Positions 1-12,561 of a stretch of 64,000 nt of DNA are shown here, one piece after another. Positions within the stretch are counted from its first letter, which is position 1. Each line of letters opens with the position of its first letter. The DNA comes from Amaurobius ferox (taxonomy: Eukaryota; Arthropoda; Arachnida; Araneae; Amaurobiidae). The translations under genes and the position numbers were made by a program. Location of the stretch: contig OX578140.1 in assembly GCA_951213105.1 (NCBI GenBank), positions 120,821,653-120,885,652 of the forward strand. The letters run 5' to 3'. The notes below the pieces were generated by a model. The model was not told the origin of the DNA. It searched no databases and saw nothing but the letters and a program-made list of their open reading frames with translations.

Positions 1-490
1 ATATTTTATTTTTGTATTTTTCTCACTTGAAATATGTTTTATATTGACATAAAAAATAAGAAAATTATAGAATATCAAATATTAACTTGTATTCATAAAT
101 TACACGATTATGAAGATAATAATACACTCTGTTGCAAAAGAAGATACGCACCCATAAAAAAAAATTGAGTTGCTGTTGTAACTGATCAGTTGTAACATTT
201 GTGACAGAATCTTCCGAAGAGGGACATAAGCAACTGAATTGACTCTATGCCACACCGAATATCGGTTTGTAAAGCTACCAGGGGTGGATTTACCACTTGC
301 TAAAATGCCATCGTCTTCTTGCCACCATTTCTTAATAAAACGTTTTTTTGCTCCCAAATTCTAATCATTTGCATATTTCTTCAAACGATGCATACACGCC
401 GAGTTTTGCGACTGTAGCTCAATTTCTTATAGGTGCATTTTTTTATTTGTAGCAGAGTGTGATTTCTCACCAAAACCCCACGCAATTTTT
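1..490. other. AT-rich sequence, no gene seen
   Basis: The short open frames on the minus strand have no recognisable domain. A HINE-like repeat begins at 491. I see nothing else here. Confidence 0.5.
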
Positions 491-1433
491 ACTTTCCTTA
501 TATACATAATGTATAAGGAAAGTATTGTGACGGGGTCGAAAATTCGAATTCGAGTTTTCGACGGGAGAGCACGTTTCAAGCATCCCTGATCACGAATCAA
601 ACATTTTTGAAGTGATGTCTGTGTGTGTGTGTGTGAAAGTATGTGTGTGTGTGTGTCAGTGGGTCTGTGGAGACGATAACTGACGAACGAATGGACCGAT
701 TTGAACAAAATTTGGAACAAAAATCACAATCCGTAAACACTGGAAGCCTATTGTTTTTAAACGTAATCGAATGTTCAGAACCCCCCTAAATTTTGGAATG
801 AAATTTTGAAAAAATCGTTAAAAAATCAAAACCGCTAATAAAGTTACGAAAATAGACATTTCTTATGTAATTTTTCATTAGAAAACGATTGACATAAAAT
901 TTAGAACGCTAACATGAACCGTTCTCGAGATATTTCACATTTTTCAAAAAAAAAATTATCAAAAAGTCATATAAAATAAAAATATATATTTCCTATTGAG
1001 AAACATGTTCACTTTTCATATGTAATACCATGCGATAAATTGGGTGACATCCTTCTCGCGGATCTAGCTCGTTCCATTCATGGGAAAAGATACTTCGAGT
1101 AATACTTTTGTATTTGAACGCCAATAGCCATTTATCTGTTATAAGAATAACTTATTTCTCCGTCAGTAAAGTTTGGCGAGATTTTGGCGACTAATTTGGC
1201 GGAATGTCGCCAACTTGGCGACTTTTTGAAATGTTGTCAAATTAGCGAAAATCTCGCCAAATGGATTAAAATGACGCTAAATCAATGAAAATGACGACTC
1301 ATTGTCGAAAATTCAATATCTTGGAAAGAATATAAGTATTTACTATAAGAAAAACCTATTTTTTTATTGTAAAAGTAATAAATCCATTTCATTATATAAG
1401 GAAAGTCATGTGTTGGCCACATCAGATTTTTTT
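491..1433 (+). mobile_element. HINE-like (Helentron-derived) non-autonomous element, copy 1
   Basis: This is one of four ~920-950-bp copies sharing both ends. The left end starts ACTTTCCTTATA and, after about nine bases, reads TATAAGGAAAGT, so it can fold on itself. A TG-rich microsatellite follows. A conserved AT-rich body contains several short TTGGCGA-type motifs. Near the right end ATATAAGGAAAGT recurs as the inverse of the left terminus, then comes a short possible stem-loop (ATGTG...CACAT) and a terminal T run. Subterminal inverted repeats, a microsatellite near the left end, a 3' stem-loop and T-rich target sites match Helentron-associated (HINE/DINE-1-like) elements. That assignment is inference; the repeat itself is seen directly. 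No coding capacity. Confidence 0.6.
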
Positions 1434-1829
1434 TCTGGAAACGCTACTGGTATTAATAATTTAAATGGCTGCTAACGAATATAACGCATACGGTACAAGC
1501 TCAGAAATGCATGCTTAGAAGCTTAACAGATAACGGATATGAAACGCGTAGCGAACGATTTCTGGGAGCGGAATTCATTCTTAAATCGAGAGCTGTCTGT
1601 ATTATTCATCCTAACTAAAGAACAATTATTAAAATTTAAAGACATTTTATAAAATCTGGGCACGCTGGTAAAGTTTCTCGATGTATCATTGGAAGAATAT
1701 TTGTTGCCACATCATTCCACCTGCAAAAGAATAAAGGCCATCGCTCGAAAGCCCAGCATCATTGTAAAGGTTAAAAGACGTGCCATAACAACACTTTTCC
1801 TTAAAAGCTAGGTCCAAATTCCCAAATTA
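1434..1829. other. AT-rich sequence, no gene seen
   Basis: No open frame with a recognisable domain and no repeat shared with the rest of the window was noticed. Confidence 0.4.
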
Positions 1830-2350
1830 GTCCACTCATCAAAGTCAGGCATCCACCCAGCATTCCCCTCGCCACCCCTGGGCGTTTTCAATCGTTAACT
1901 AATCGCCTCGCTAAAAAGATTACGATGCCTCTTACCCACTCGCCAGCACACGCATCCAGGAAAGGGTGATTGCGGAACACAAAAAAGAAAAACCCTCCGA
2001 AATTCTTCTGGATTTGATAATTGCCGCCATCGACTGGTGGGTGCGGCCTAGGTTTACTAACATCAGAAATCGCGTGCCTAGCTGGTGTGGGTGGACCACA
2101 CCTAGATCACGTGACGTCGCCGTAAATATTCCTTTCCCACAAAAGGACCCCTGTCAGGTTTAAAAAAAAAAGTCCACTTTCTTACGATTTTTCGAGTAGT
2201 CATGACCTTCTTTTTGTCCGTTTTTTCCTGAATGCCCCTCAAGGATCGTTAAACGCTCTTTCGTGATCGCGACGTGTTCATGGTACGTGAACCCAGGCAG
2301 CGTGGCCCGGTCATCCGAGTGGGGGAATGCTTAATTGATTTCTGTTAGCG
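1830..2350. promoter_or_regulatory. GC-richer patch with E-box/CRE-like motif (possible regulatory region)
   Basis: This stretch is clearly richer in G+C and CpG than its AT-rich surroundings. It contains the overlapping motif TCACGTGACGTC near 2108-2119, which combines an E-box and a CRE-like core. A 65-codon frame at 1966-2163 has no recognisable domain. A promoter or first exon is possible, but a captured or repeat-derived GC segment is equally likely. No TATA box or downstream gene can be tied to it. Confidence 0.2.
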
Positions 2351-4739
2351 ATCTGGTTTTTGTGCGGAATGATACGGTTGGGGTGTCCGCAAGGAGAATG
2401 AAATATGTGTAGTGGAGTTGTACATCCCTTAGATAATACAAATTGCATTGTGTTGGAAGTCGGAAGTGATGAATAAATCAGGGGTCACGTCCAGCTCTCA
2501 GTAGCGTATGTTTAATTCTACGAAGTCGCAGTTATAGGATAAATGACTTTCTGCACAGCAAAAACCGCTTAATGAAATATCGATTAATGGAATATCCTTT
2601 TAATGGAATAATATTTATCATCTGCTGTCCATTATATGTATCATTGCAATGAACAGCAGCCATTCATTATAATGATAGAACTTTCCGGTTGAATGTTGAG
2701 AAAAGCCTGTTTTGTGATTAAATGTGTGTCGTCATAGTTAGAAATTTGTATCCATATCATTCCTTATTGTATCGATACTGTATCGCTTTGACGTCATTCA
2801 TATTCTGACCTAGATATTTAAATTTTTCGGAATTTTGAGTTTTGCTTTTAAAGGAGTAGGTGTAAAAACCATGTAGGTGCAACATGCCAAGAAAATTCTT
2901 AGAAAAATATGAAAATAGAACCTATAGCCTATTACGTACTTACTTTCACCTACACGTTATTTATTGCCTGTAAGAAAAAAAGAAAATATTTTTTCTTTGC
3001 ATACTTTAGTTTTAGGAAGAGCAAAAAAAAACAAAAACAGGATGGATTTACAGTAAAAATAAACTACTGCTTGTAAGATAACTTACAACTCCTTAGAACT
3101 TACAACTTGTAGAAACAGTCATAAGTTAGCTAGGTGACTACAATTGTTTTGAGGGCGCCATAAGTGCCCCTCTTCAGTTTAAAACAGAACAGCTAGAACA
3201 AACAGCATGCGCCCTTAATAAAAGCTGAGAGCGAACTACGAAGAAGCAAGCGATGAACAAACAAATCAAAAGAGCTTGGACACACACAATGAGAAATTCG
3301 CATGTGGGTGGTATCAGAATTGAAAAACGCCCATACACGTATCACCACGGACGATAAAAGGTCTCTCTCCAGCCCACGAAACAAGGTGAGTTGACACTGA
3401 AAATGAAATTTTAAACATTAATATGAGACCGAATTTCATGAAAATTCGTAGGTAGTCTTGAGATAGCTTCACTTAAAATTTAGTCTATGTTTCCAGTTTC
3501 TAAGAGCAGCGATGTTCCAGATTTTAATAAAAAACGAATTTTCCATAGATACAGCATTATGAAAATGATATATTTTTCGTACATTTATTATTGTAAAATT
3601 ATATCAGCAATGGAATTAAATCAAATGTGTTTACACTACAGACGATTTTTATTTAATTTTTCCAATTTAAATAATAAAGATAGTGATATTTTCAATATTT
3701 TACGTCATCTGTTTTATTTCAAATATTTTTCAACTCATATATAATGTTTAGCCAATAACTCATACATTGTGTTTGGTTAATTGCTGAAACAGAATATAAG
3801 TAGTACGGTTAATGCAATTTAGTATTTCTAATTAGCACTTCCAATGAAATTTTACCGGTTTTATTTTTGGAATATATTGATCCAATTTCATATATTTTGT
3901 AAATTTGTTCACAAACGAGACCAGAATGTTTTATTTTTCAGATCTTCCTATGAAGGTAATTTTGTATATATAATCCTTTTTCGCAGAAATTGACAAAATC
4001 GTTTTACAAACTTAGCAAATAAGTGGACTTTTATCCAGATATTTTGAACGTATTTCTCGAAGATGCAGTTATTTTCAAAATTCGAGATGCAGCTATTGTA
4101 GTTATTTTACACCATTTTTTGCGTGCCTGTTATGAAATAACAGGTTAAAAATTTTCTATGGTCAATTCATTTTAGTATAAACATTTTTTCTATTCCTGAA
4201 AAAATATAGGACCATGAATTTACAAAATTGTATCCAAAGCTATTGAATAGACACACACTGAGTGTCATATACAATTTTATCAATGTGAAATTTACTGATG
4301 TATCGTAACGTCATGTATATTGATACATCTATACAGTTGTATCGATACGTTCATCAGTATTTAAGATAGGGAATTCACTTTCCTATCGATTGGAATTTTC
4401 ATTGAATTTCGTGTTATAGATAACACCATAAATAGGCATACAATGTTAACAATTCATGATTTAACAATAGAAGTGATGGATTTTGCAAGAACGCTGGTAT
4501 CTATCTAATCTACACTGAAGAAAAGTTGCTGTTAAATGTTAACGAAATAAGTCGTTTTACTTTTGTATATAGGTCAGTCATATTGTAGAAGGTTGGTTTA
4601 CTCTTTGCAGTCATTCAAATGATGCAGTCTGAGTGTTCTTTATTGCAGAGTTAGAAAAGGATCAATTGGCTCAAAAGCTTTACGTACAGCATGGTTAATC
4701 ACTCCATGGAAACAAATCTAAATAATTGTCTAATGTGTT
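2351..4739. other. AT-rich sequence, no gene seen
   Basis: Open frames here are short, low in complexity and match no domain I know. No tandem array or terminal repeat is evident. Confidence 0.4.
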
Positions 4740-5095
4740 TTTATCTTTCGTGACCCTCCAGAAGCCACCCGGTAATCTAGAAGGCGGAATCGTTGCATAC
4801 TTATAGTATCAACTACACAGTAGAACCTAATGGAACCCGAATTTCGATTCCCTTCGGAGGTACATGAAATTGAGGAGGAGATTTAAAAAGTCTTTCCAGA
4901 CCTTCCAGATGCCCACCGGTGATGCAGAAGATTAAAACTTTGCACACTTATAGTATAGTTTTTCGAGACAGGGTTTAATGGAACCGGATTTTCGATTTCC
5001 CTCCCTAGGAGGTGAAGAAAGTGGGGGTTTCAAAAAGTATTTCCAGACCCTCTAGAAGCCCTTTGGTGGCAGAAGTCTGAAATTTAGCACACTTA
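4740..5095 (+). repeat. Diverged ~150-bp tandem repeats (TTTCCAGACCCTC family)
   Basis: Two to three diverged units of ~150 bp lie in tandem. Each has a CCAGACCCTCYAGAAGCC-like start, a CACACTTATAGTAT middle and an AACCGGATTTTCGATTTCC end. The same units recur at 6960-7228, 8165-8300, 14090-14298 and 14584-14930. The mariner at 5096 interrupts a CACACTTATA block, so the repeat predates the mariner. Confidence 0.6.
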
Positions 5096-6361
5096 TATGA
5101 CGGCCACACTGAAATTTTTGAGACAGGAGCAGACGATGTGCGCTAGAAAAAAATTATTGATCGGATATACACATTTGAAATCTGTTATGTCAGCAAACGA
5201 TTATTTGTGGCAACAATTACAATTTAGCTATCGTAGAATAAATTTTGAAAGAAAAGAAAATGGAGTTGACGCGAGAGCATTGCAGAGCTATAATTTTCTA
5301 TGATTTTAAAGTGGGGCTAAATCAAGAAGAATGTCTTCAACGTCTGCAATTAGCATATAGAAATGATGCTCCATCTCGCGCCACTGTATTCATATGGTTT
5401 ATAGAGTTTAGAAGAGGTCGAAATTATCTCCTGGATGAAGAACACACAGTAAGATCTTTGTCAGCTGTCGTCCCAGAAAATGTGTCGGCCATTCGAAAAA
5501 TGTTAATCGACGATAATCGCTGTTCCTACCAAATGATACAGAAGGAACTTAACATTGGATCCGCAGCTATACATAAAATTATTCATGAAGAACTGCATAT
5601 ATGAAAAACTTTGTTTGTCCTTGGATTCCCCCATAATTTAACAGAACACTAAAAATCGGAGCGTGTCAGAATCAGTAAAAAAACCCTAAATCAGTAAAAA
5701 AACCCTAAAAACCCTAAATAGTTATTTCTACATAAGTGGTGATGAAATATACATACCGTTTTCTGACGTTTCAACACGTCATGAAAGTAAAGTAAGAGTC
5801 TTTAAAGATGACTCCAAATCAACAATGGTGCAAAGACAACGAGCAATGAAAAATATAATGTATGCCATGTTCTTCAGAAGTATAGGTATGGTCAAAGCCA
5901 TAAAGCTGGAGAGACAGAAGACAAATAAAGCTAACTGGTACACTACTAAGTGTCTTTCAGAAATTCTTCAGGAAGTGATGTTAGGGGACTCATGCTTCAC
6001 CATGACAATGCATCTTCTCATTCAGCAAGGACAGCCGAATTTCTTGAACAAAAACCATCAAAGTGCAACATCCACCCTATTCTCTCCTGATCTTGATATG
6101 TGTGACTTTTGGCTACATTTTAGTCTAAAAAATTTACGTAGGCGTCGTTTTTATTCTGAAGATGAGATTGATGACGCTATAAAAGCATATTTTTCATCGA
6201 TTCCAAGAAATGGATGGCTTGAAGCATTTAATCTTTGGAAAATTCGCCTACAAAAGTGCATTGATGTTGGAGGGGAGTACTTTGAACACTCCTAAGAGTT
6301 GGTAAGTTTAACTTGTACCACTTAGCCGTATCTAAAAAATTTCAGTGTGATCCTTGTAGTA
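5096..6361 (+). mobile_element. mariner transposon, decayed
   Basis: The element is ~1.27 kb, the usual mariner size. Imperfect terminal inverted repeats share the core CACACTGAAATTTTT: it reads directly near 5106-5120 and in reverse near 6336-6349. Both ends abut TA, the mariner target. The left flank ends CACTTATA and the right flank continues TATCCACTACG, which together resemble the CACTTATAGTATCNAC block of the surrounding repeat family. Confidence 0.8.
5260..6295 (+). pseudogene. mariner transposase pseudogene
   Basis: The N-terminal half (from ATG at 5260) carries the mariner helix-turn-helix region, with REHCRAIIFYDFK and ending near GSAAIHKIIHEEL, before a stop at 5602. A degenerate stretch follows, containing a short duplication of AGTAAAAAAACCCTAAA near 5680-5720. 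The frame resumes at 5825 with the catalytic region: YTTKCLSEILQEV, then a frameshift that throws the second catalytic Asp region (HHDNASSH) into another frame, then SPDLDMCDFW, the third D of a mariner D,D34D triad, and a normal C-terminus ending GGEYFEH. The first catalytic Asp region is in the broken part. Intact mariners encode ~345 residues in one frame, so this copy is not expected to make transposase. Confidence 0.88.
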
Positions 6362-6820
6362 TCCACTACGAAACAAAACTGGGCTAATTTTCGATAAAAA
6401 CGATTATATTCTAGGGGTAATCTCGTCCCAGGCATGACTGCATTTTTCTTTATCTAGCTCTGCGCAAAAGATGTCAGTGGGATAGAAGACGCGCGCAGTT
6501 TGATCTAGGGCTCTCCAGAGAGACTGAACTTAAACGGTGACTGTCATCTTACCCCACTGACTTCACTAAATCCTTTTGGACGTCGCTGGGTAAAGTGTGC
6601 ACAGCACAATTAAAAATCTCCGTGCGTCTGGATATTGCCATTTCAAAATTAACAACCAATTTTTTAACTGTAATAATCTGAAAATTTACTGCGTTTTGTC
6701 AGCTTTTTTCAAAGACCTCCCTGAACCATGACATCACGAATGATGAAATTTTATGCCACTGAAACAACTTTTTTATTCATTGTCGATCTGACGGCCCAAC
6801 CGTATATTAAGGAACCTTGC
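6362..6820. other. Unassigned sequence after the mariner
   Basis: Apart from the end of the interrupted 150-bp repeat just after 6361, I recognise no coding region or repeat. Confidence 0.4.
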
Positions 6821-7228
6821 ATATTTTCGATACTAAGCGCCATATATTGTTAAACAAAATAAAACTTATTTTAAAAAAGTTAGAATTTGGCATTTCAAGC
6901 GTTTCAGTTTTCCGTCTTTAACAGGCCTAGGTACAGTCTATATAATAATTAACTTGTATTTGTCTTCTCAGACTCTCCAAAAGTCCCCCGCTGACTTTGC
7001 AGACTGAAACTTTGTCTTCAATTTATAGACCTCGGTACAAAACCTAACGGAACCGAATCCTCGATTCCTTTTCCCCCGTCCCCCCCCGGAGGGCTATGTG
7101 GAAGAAAATGGGGTTCTTCAAAAAGAAACAAGCCCTCCAAAAACCCCTCGTTGACCTAGAAGGCTCAATATGGGCACACTTATAGAACAATTTACACAAT
7201 AGATCCTAAAGGTGTTGGATTTCTAATT
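6821..7228 (+). repeat. TTTCCAGACCCTC-family repeats with AT-rich end piece
   Basis: Two diverged 150-bp units lie at 6960-7228. They are preceded by an AT-rich piece (TTTTCGATACTAAGCGCC) that is also found near 8310 and, more diverged, near 14950-15080. The HINE-like copy at 7229-8164 splits this repeat from its continuation at 8165-8420. Confidence 0.5.
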
Positions 7229-8164
7229 ACTTTCTTTATATACATATAATGTATAAGGAAAGTATTATGACGGGATCGAAAATTCGAATTCGAGTTTTTT
7301 CAACGGGAGAGCACGTTTCAAGCATCCCTGAACACAAATCAGGCGTTTTTGAGGTGATGTTTGTATGTGTGTGTGAAAGTATGTGTGTGTGTGTGTGTGT
7401 GTGTCGGTGAGCCTGTGGAGACGTTAACTGACGAACGAATGGACCGATTCGAACGAAATTTAGTACGAAAATTACAATCCGTAAATACTGGAAGCCTATT
7501 GTTTTAAAAACGCAATCGAATGTTCAGAACTCCCTAAATTTTCGAGTGAAATTTTGAAAAAATCATCAAAATTAAAACTTTTAATAAAGTTACGCAAATA
7601 GACATTTTGCATGCAATTTTTCCGTAGAAAGTGATTAACATAAACTTTAGAACGCTAGCACGAACCGTTCTCGAGATATTGCACATTTTTCAAATAAATT
7701 TATCAAAATATCCCCTAAATTAAAAAAAATTATTAACTGTTGAGAAACATGTTCACTTTTCATATGTAATATCATGCGATAAATTTGGTGGATTTAGCTC
7801 GTTCCATTCATGAGAAAAGATACTTTGAGTAATACTTTTGTATTTGAACGCCAATAATGATATATCTGCTATAAGAATAACTTATTTCTCCGTCCATAGC
7901 GCTTGGTGATTTTGGCGACGAATTTGGCTGAATGTTGCCAACTTGGCGACTTTTTTAAATGTTGCCAAATTAATGAAAATCTCGCCAAATGGATAAAAAT
8001 GATGCTAAATCAATGAAAATGACGCCTAATTGACGAAAATTCAATATCTTGGAGAGAATATAAGTATCTACTATAAGAATAACTTATTTTTTTTAACTGT
8101 AAAAGTAGTAAATTCATTGCATTATGAAAGGAAAGTCATGTGCTGCCCACATCAATTTTTTTTT
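7229..8164 (+). mobile_element. HINE-like element, copy 2
   Basis: This has the same layout as 491-1433: ACTTTC...GGAAAGT fold-back start, long TG microsatellite (7360-7405), conserved body, GGAAAGTCATGTGCTGCCC tail and a terminal T run ending at 8164. It is inserted inside the 150-bp repeat family. Confidence 0.6.
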
Positions 8165-8420
8165 ACTCAAGACGGGTAAATTGGGGAGTTTGAATTTTGT
8201 TTCCAGATCGCCCAGAACCTCACGGTGATATTGAAGGCTGAAATTTTGAACACTTATACTATTGATAACAGAACAACACCTAACTAGGACAATTTTGGAT
8301 TTAGATGACTTTTTTCGACGCTAAGTATCATTTATTATTAAACAACAGAAATGCAATATAAAAGGTGCAACTAATTTCTTTAAGAGAGTTAGTTTATCTG
8401 TCTTTACCAGGTTTAAATAC
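8165..8420 (+). repeat. Continuation of TTTCCAGACCCTC-family repeat
   Basis: One diverged unit and the AT-rich end piece TTTTTTCGACGCTAAGTATC follow the HINE-like insertion. They continue the repeat that stops at 7228. Confidence 0.45.
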
Positions 8421-9146
8421 CAGTGAGCAAATAAAAGAACAATGTGTGGACGAAAGAAATAATTGCGGAATATAAAGTTAGAAGAGATATGAGAGTGAGG
8501 GAGATGGGGGGGGGGGGACCTGCATCCGCAATGTTTTCAATATGGCAAAATCTGCAGGGACCGAAGCAAGTAATATAAAAAATGACGCAAAAAGAAGGTA
8601 AGTACATTGCAGGTACTATTAATAGGTTGTAGTGGATAATATGTCGCAGGAAGAAGTAGTAAAATGAGAAAAGTTATCAAAAAATTATAGAAGCATAATA
8701 AACTTAGCAATAAATAAAATAAATTAAATCCCTTAAACAAAACAAATAAGAAAAGTAGGGAAATTCACAAGGGAAATAGTATATACATTTATACTAATAT
8801 TAACATTATTAATTAAACAGTAATAAAATGTGCGTATAAATGCGATAATAAAATGTTTGTCAAATGTTGAAAACTATAAATACATGCAATTTAGAACAGT
8901 GTATTTTATTTTTAGAATTGCCCATCCTTTTCGAAACATTTTAATTGCTAAGCTTAAAAAGGAATATGTTAATGAGATGGAATAGTTGATTTCTATCTGG
9001 TACATTGTACCCTGCTCAACCGTTACTGGCAGCTAAACAAACATTCATGTTATTTCCAAATGTCCTCTTCGTTATTTCGCTTTTATGTATTCATCTGAAT
9101 AGAAATCTCATTTTACGACAGAGCATGAAGAAGTCTGAGTTATACG
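8421..9146. other. AT-rich sequence with a G-run, no gene seen
   Basis: There is a G-only run near 8506-8517. No recognisable coding region was seen on either strand. Confidence 0.4.
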
Positions 9147-9634
9147 TTAAAACCATAGAAATATAAACAGTTAGTAATGCACATTGTGCTAAATTTATAT
9201 TAACATAGTTATTAATGCTACCGAAGTTTAATTTCGAAATTTAATGTCTGAAGTGTCCGTCATTCATGTTAAAACCATAGAAATGTAAACAGTTAGTAAT
9301 ACACATTTTGCTCTACTTATATTAATATAGTTGCTAATGCTACCGAAGTCTCCTTTCGAAATCTAATGTCTGACGTGTCCGTCATTCATATTAAAACCAT
9401 GGAAATGTAAACAGTTAGTAATGCATAGTTTGCTCTACTTATATGAACAGAGTTGCTAATGCTACCGAAGTCTCATTTCGAAATCAAATACCTGAAGTAT
9501 CCATCATTCGTATTAAAACCATAGAAATGTAAACAGTTAGTAATGCACATTTTTCTCAACTTATATTAACGCAGTTATTAATGCTACCGTAGTTTAATTT
9601 TCAAATTTAATGTCTAAAATGTCAGTCATTTATG
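9147..9634 (+). repeat. 122-bp tandem repeat, four units
   Basis: Units start with TTAAAACCAT at 9147, 9269, 9391 and 9513, a constant spacing of 122 bp. Each runs through AAACAGTTAGTAATGC and GCTACCGAAGT to GTCATTCAT. The units differ by scattered substitutions. It looks like a small satellite array and does not encode protein. Confidence 0.85.
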
Positions 9635-10421
9635 TTCCTTTTTTGTTAGACTGATTGATTGCTATCCAAAACAGTATTAGGAAATTTTAATAAACATCAT
9701 TGGATGAATTTTAGATCGCAGTACTTCTTAAAATTCGTTAAAAAAATCGCTTTTCAAGTTGGTTAATTGGATACATTAGTGTGATTTGTGATACTACATT
9801 ACTCTACTAAAATGCGCCTGACCACGCTATCTAGTATGCATGTACGTGTGTATGTACATCCTCCGATTTATAAAGCTAATTCTTGACCAAGAAACTCACC
9901 CTTTTTTGTTTTTAATGAGGTAATAATCTGGAGATTTGCAGAAAACACTAAAAAATAAATAATTATTTATTAAAAACTTACAAAAATGCCATACATTTAA
10001 TTTCTTTTCAATACTATTAAAATTACCTTAATTCTTGACCTAAATAACTCTTCATTTTACAAAAGGGAAGATAAATTATGTGGGCAGTTACAAAATACAG
10101 TCGAAAATTAAAAAAATGTTACTAGATTTATTAATATATACTTTAATTTATTACTAAAAGAATGGGAGATTAAAGAAACATTTATTGTTTATTAAATTTC
10201 CGTATTGACGAAAGTCGACACAATTCAATAACGAAAATATGCTAACATTTTTTTAATTCTCTGTGAAAATAAAAATTTTGTTTCTAAGTTCACTTGGTGG
10301 ATTTTAGTTTAGGTACTGACGATTTTCGTTTCAAACGTTTCATGGAATCATTTCATTTCTACCCTTTTCTTCCGTAGATCTTCCTGGCGTCAAGTAAGCA
10401 TGCGCGGCACATGGACCGCGT
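9635..10421. other. AT-rich sequence, no gene seen
   Basis: I recognise no coding region, repeat or terminal motif. Confidence 0.4.
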
Positions 10422-11206
10422 GTGAGCGTCAGTAAATCTTTTGCCCTATTCGCGCTTTGTTAACTTTCGCAGAACACATTTTTTGCCGAAATTCTGCTCA
10501 AACAGTTGCGAAATATTTTCTGAAAAATAAAATGCAATGCTCAGATTATATTAAAACTAAATTTTTCATATTCAATAAAATATGGTATATGTATTTTATT
10601 TTAATCCAAAATATTTTTGGTGCTGCCATGTGTTGTCGTAATTTAATTCATACCCGACTATTTTCATTTTTTAATGAACATTTTTAAATGTTTATTCCTT
10701 CTAATACAGTATTAAATACAACAACAGATCATATATAATAATACCACAATCACGGAAAGGTAATTTCTCATTCTATAAATTTGATAAAGGGATCTGAATG
10801 TACATCACTGAGGACTGTAGCCTTGTCCTCAAATTCCTTTATCTTGAAGTCCAAGTTCAATGACCTTTTCGTGATTGTGGCATTATTATATATGATATGT
10901 TGTATTTGATAGCGTATTAGAAGGAATAGACATTTAAAAATGTTCATTAAAAAATAAAAATAGTCGGTATGAATTAAATTACAACAGATGGCAGCACCAA
11001 AAATATTTTGGATTAAAATAAAAAATATATTCTATATTTTATTGAGTATTAAATTTAGTTTTAATATAATCTAAGCATTGCATTTTATTTTTTAGAAAAT
11101 ATTTCATTACTGTTTGAGCAGAATTTCGGCAAAAAAAAAAAAAAAAAAACGGGTTCTGCGACAGTTAAGAAAGTGCGGATAGGGCAGAAGATTTACTGAC
11201 GCTCAC
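10422..11206. repeat. Long inverted repeat (fold-back element), ~340-bp arms
   Basis: The left arm (10422 to about 10760) starts GTGAGCGTCAGTAAATC, and the right arm (about 10864-11206) ends with its reverse complement GATTTACTGACGCTCAC. Matching continues inward, for example TTTTTGGTGCTGCCA at 10613-10627 against TGGCAGCACCAAAAA at 10990-11004, to ACAATCACG near the loop. The unpaired centre is ~103 bp. The right arm carries an 18-base A run absent from the left. It could be a fold-back transposon or an inverted duplication; a transcript would make a long hairpin. No clear target duplication was found. Confidence 0.8.
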
Positions 11207-12561
11207 GCTTAAGTACATTTGTAGAAACGGGTGTTCACTATGGCGTATATATTCGGTTGCAAGTTAGGAGTTTTTTCAAAAGGCGACCTGCTCGGGTATG
11301 TAGAAAGAATGGTCTGTAGAACTAAGCAGTCTGTAGAACTAACCGGTCTATAAGAAATGATCTGTAGGAAACCGGTTTGTTGAACAATTTAAATAAGGAA
11401 CATAAGGAGCGACAGCGCGAGTGCAATTTGGAAAAATTAAAAAAAAAAAAAAACTTTAAATAATAGAAAATTAGGCAATTTATTTCGTATTTTTTGTTAA
11501 TTACTTTTAAAAACTTGTTAATTACTAGTCTATATATTAGGGTTGGGCATTTTCTTCGATAAGAAAAGCCACATGGAACGTTTTCATATATTTTTTATTG
11601 AAGAGTCACAGAAAATATTACTTTAAAATTATTGTATTTATAAATAACAATAAATACAACTATATAACAGTCCTACTCACCAAAGGAAAATATGTTTAAT
11701 CTTTGTTCATTGAAGACTTCGATTGAGGCTTCATTTTCGCAGTTGATAGTTTAAAATCTGGCTGGTAGTATGTCAAACTGCTCTAAAAAGCTCACTGAAG
11801 TAGCTGTTAGTGAGGATGGCACGATATTTTGATTTGACAAATTCCATTACAGAGAAGAGAAATCTATAGCAATGAGTTGTACCAGAAACAAATGATATAT
11901 TTCAGTTTGAAAATTCAAGTTCTAAATTTTATACCGCTTGGGTTTATAGGAAACTTACTCTAGATCTTAATGGGTTGATATAAAATATAAATGAAACTCA
12001 ATATTGCTTCGGGAGCTCAAGGGTCGTATGTGATTCGAGAGCCGTAGTTTGCCCACTTTTACTATATATTAATAATCGTAGATGGAGTGGTTTCTGCACT
12101 CTAAAGTTGTACTGTTTCGGTTACAGGGACGAATTAGATATGAAACTGTCGGTCGTCATAGTGTGCAGAAGATATGAAATAGGTACATTTGAGGGTGTGA
12201 CTTTTGACAGAAGCACATGCCTTCAACCACAATCCCAAACGCTGATTCGTCTGGCAGCGCATCGACCAAGAAGTGTCGACTTCGGAAAATCATTAGAATA
12301 CTTGTAAAATATATTTCGGACATTTTTACATGCATTTAACATAGTTAGACATGCGTAGTCGAAGGACAAATGTGATGTATAAAACCGGTACCGAAACACT
12401 GTGTATAAAATGTTCAATGTATAAAATATTCGTGTGAGATAGAACCGGAGCATTGAAGGTATCCAATGATGATCTCGGATAGCCAGAGATTGCGGTTATA
12501 GTCGTAAGGCGCAATTCATTCATCATCGACATGCGTCACGACATGCGTAGACGAAGGTATT
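11207..12561. other. Unassigned sequence
   Basis: Weak short repeats with GGTCTGTAGAACTAA occur near 11310-11380. Short open frames at 12107-12532 have no known domain. Confidence 0.4.

Noticed and set aside
100..357. 85-codon minus-strand frame as a gene
   Set aside because: No recognisable domain or supporting context; its length is compatible with chance.
427..720. Minus-strand frame with THTHILSHTHTQTS, repeated at 16660 and 24541
   Set aside because: It is read from the TG tract and left end of the HINE-like elements; the frame is not kept in the 7229 copy.
10457..10687. 76-codon plus-strand frame as a gene
   Set aside because: It lies in one arm of the inverted repeat, has no domain, and the frame is not kept in the other arm.
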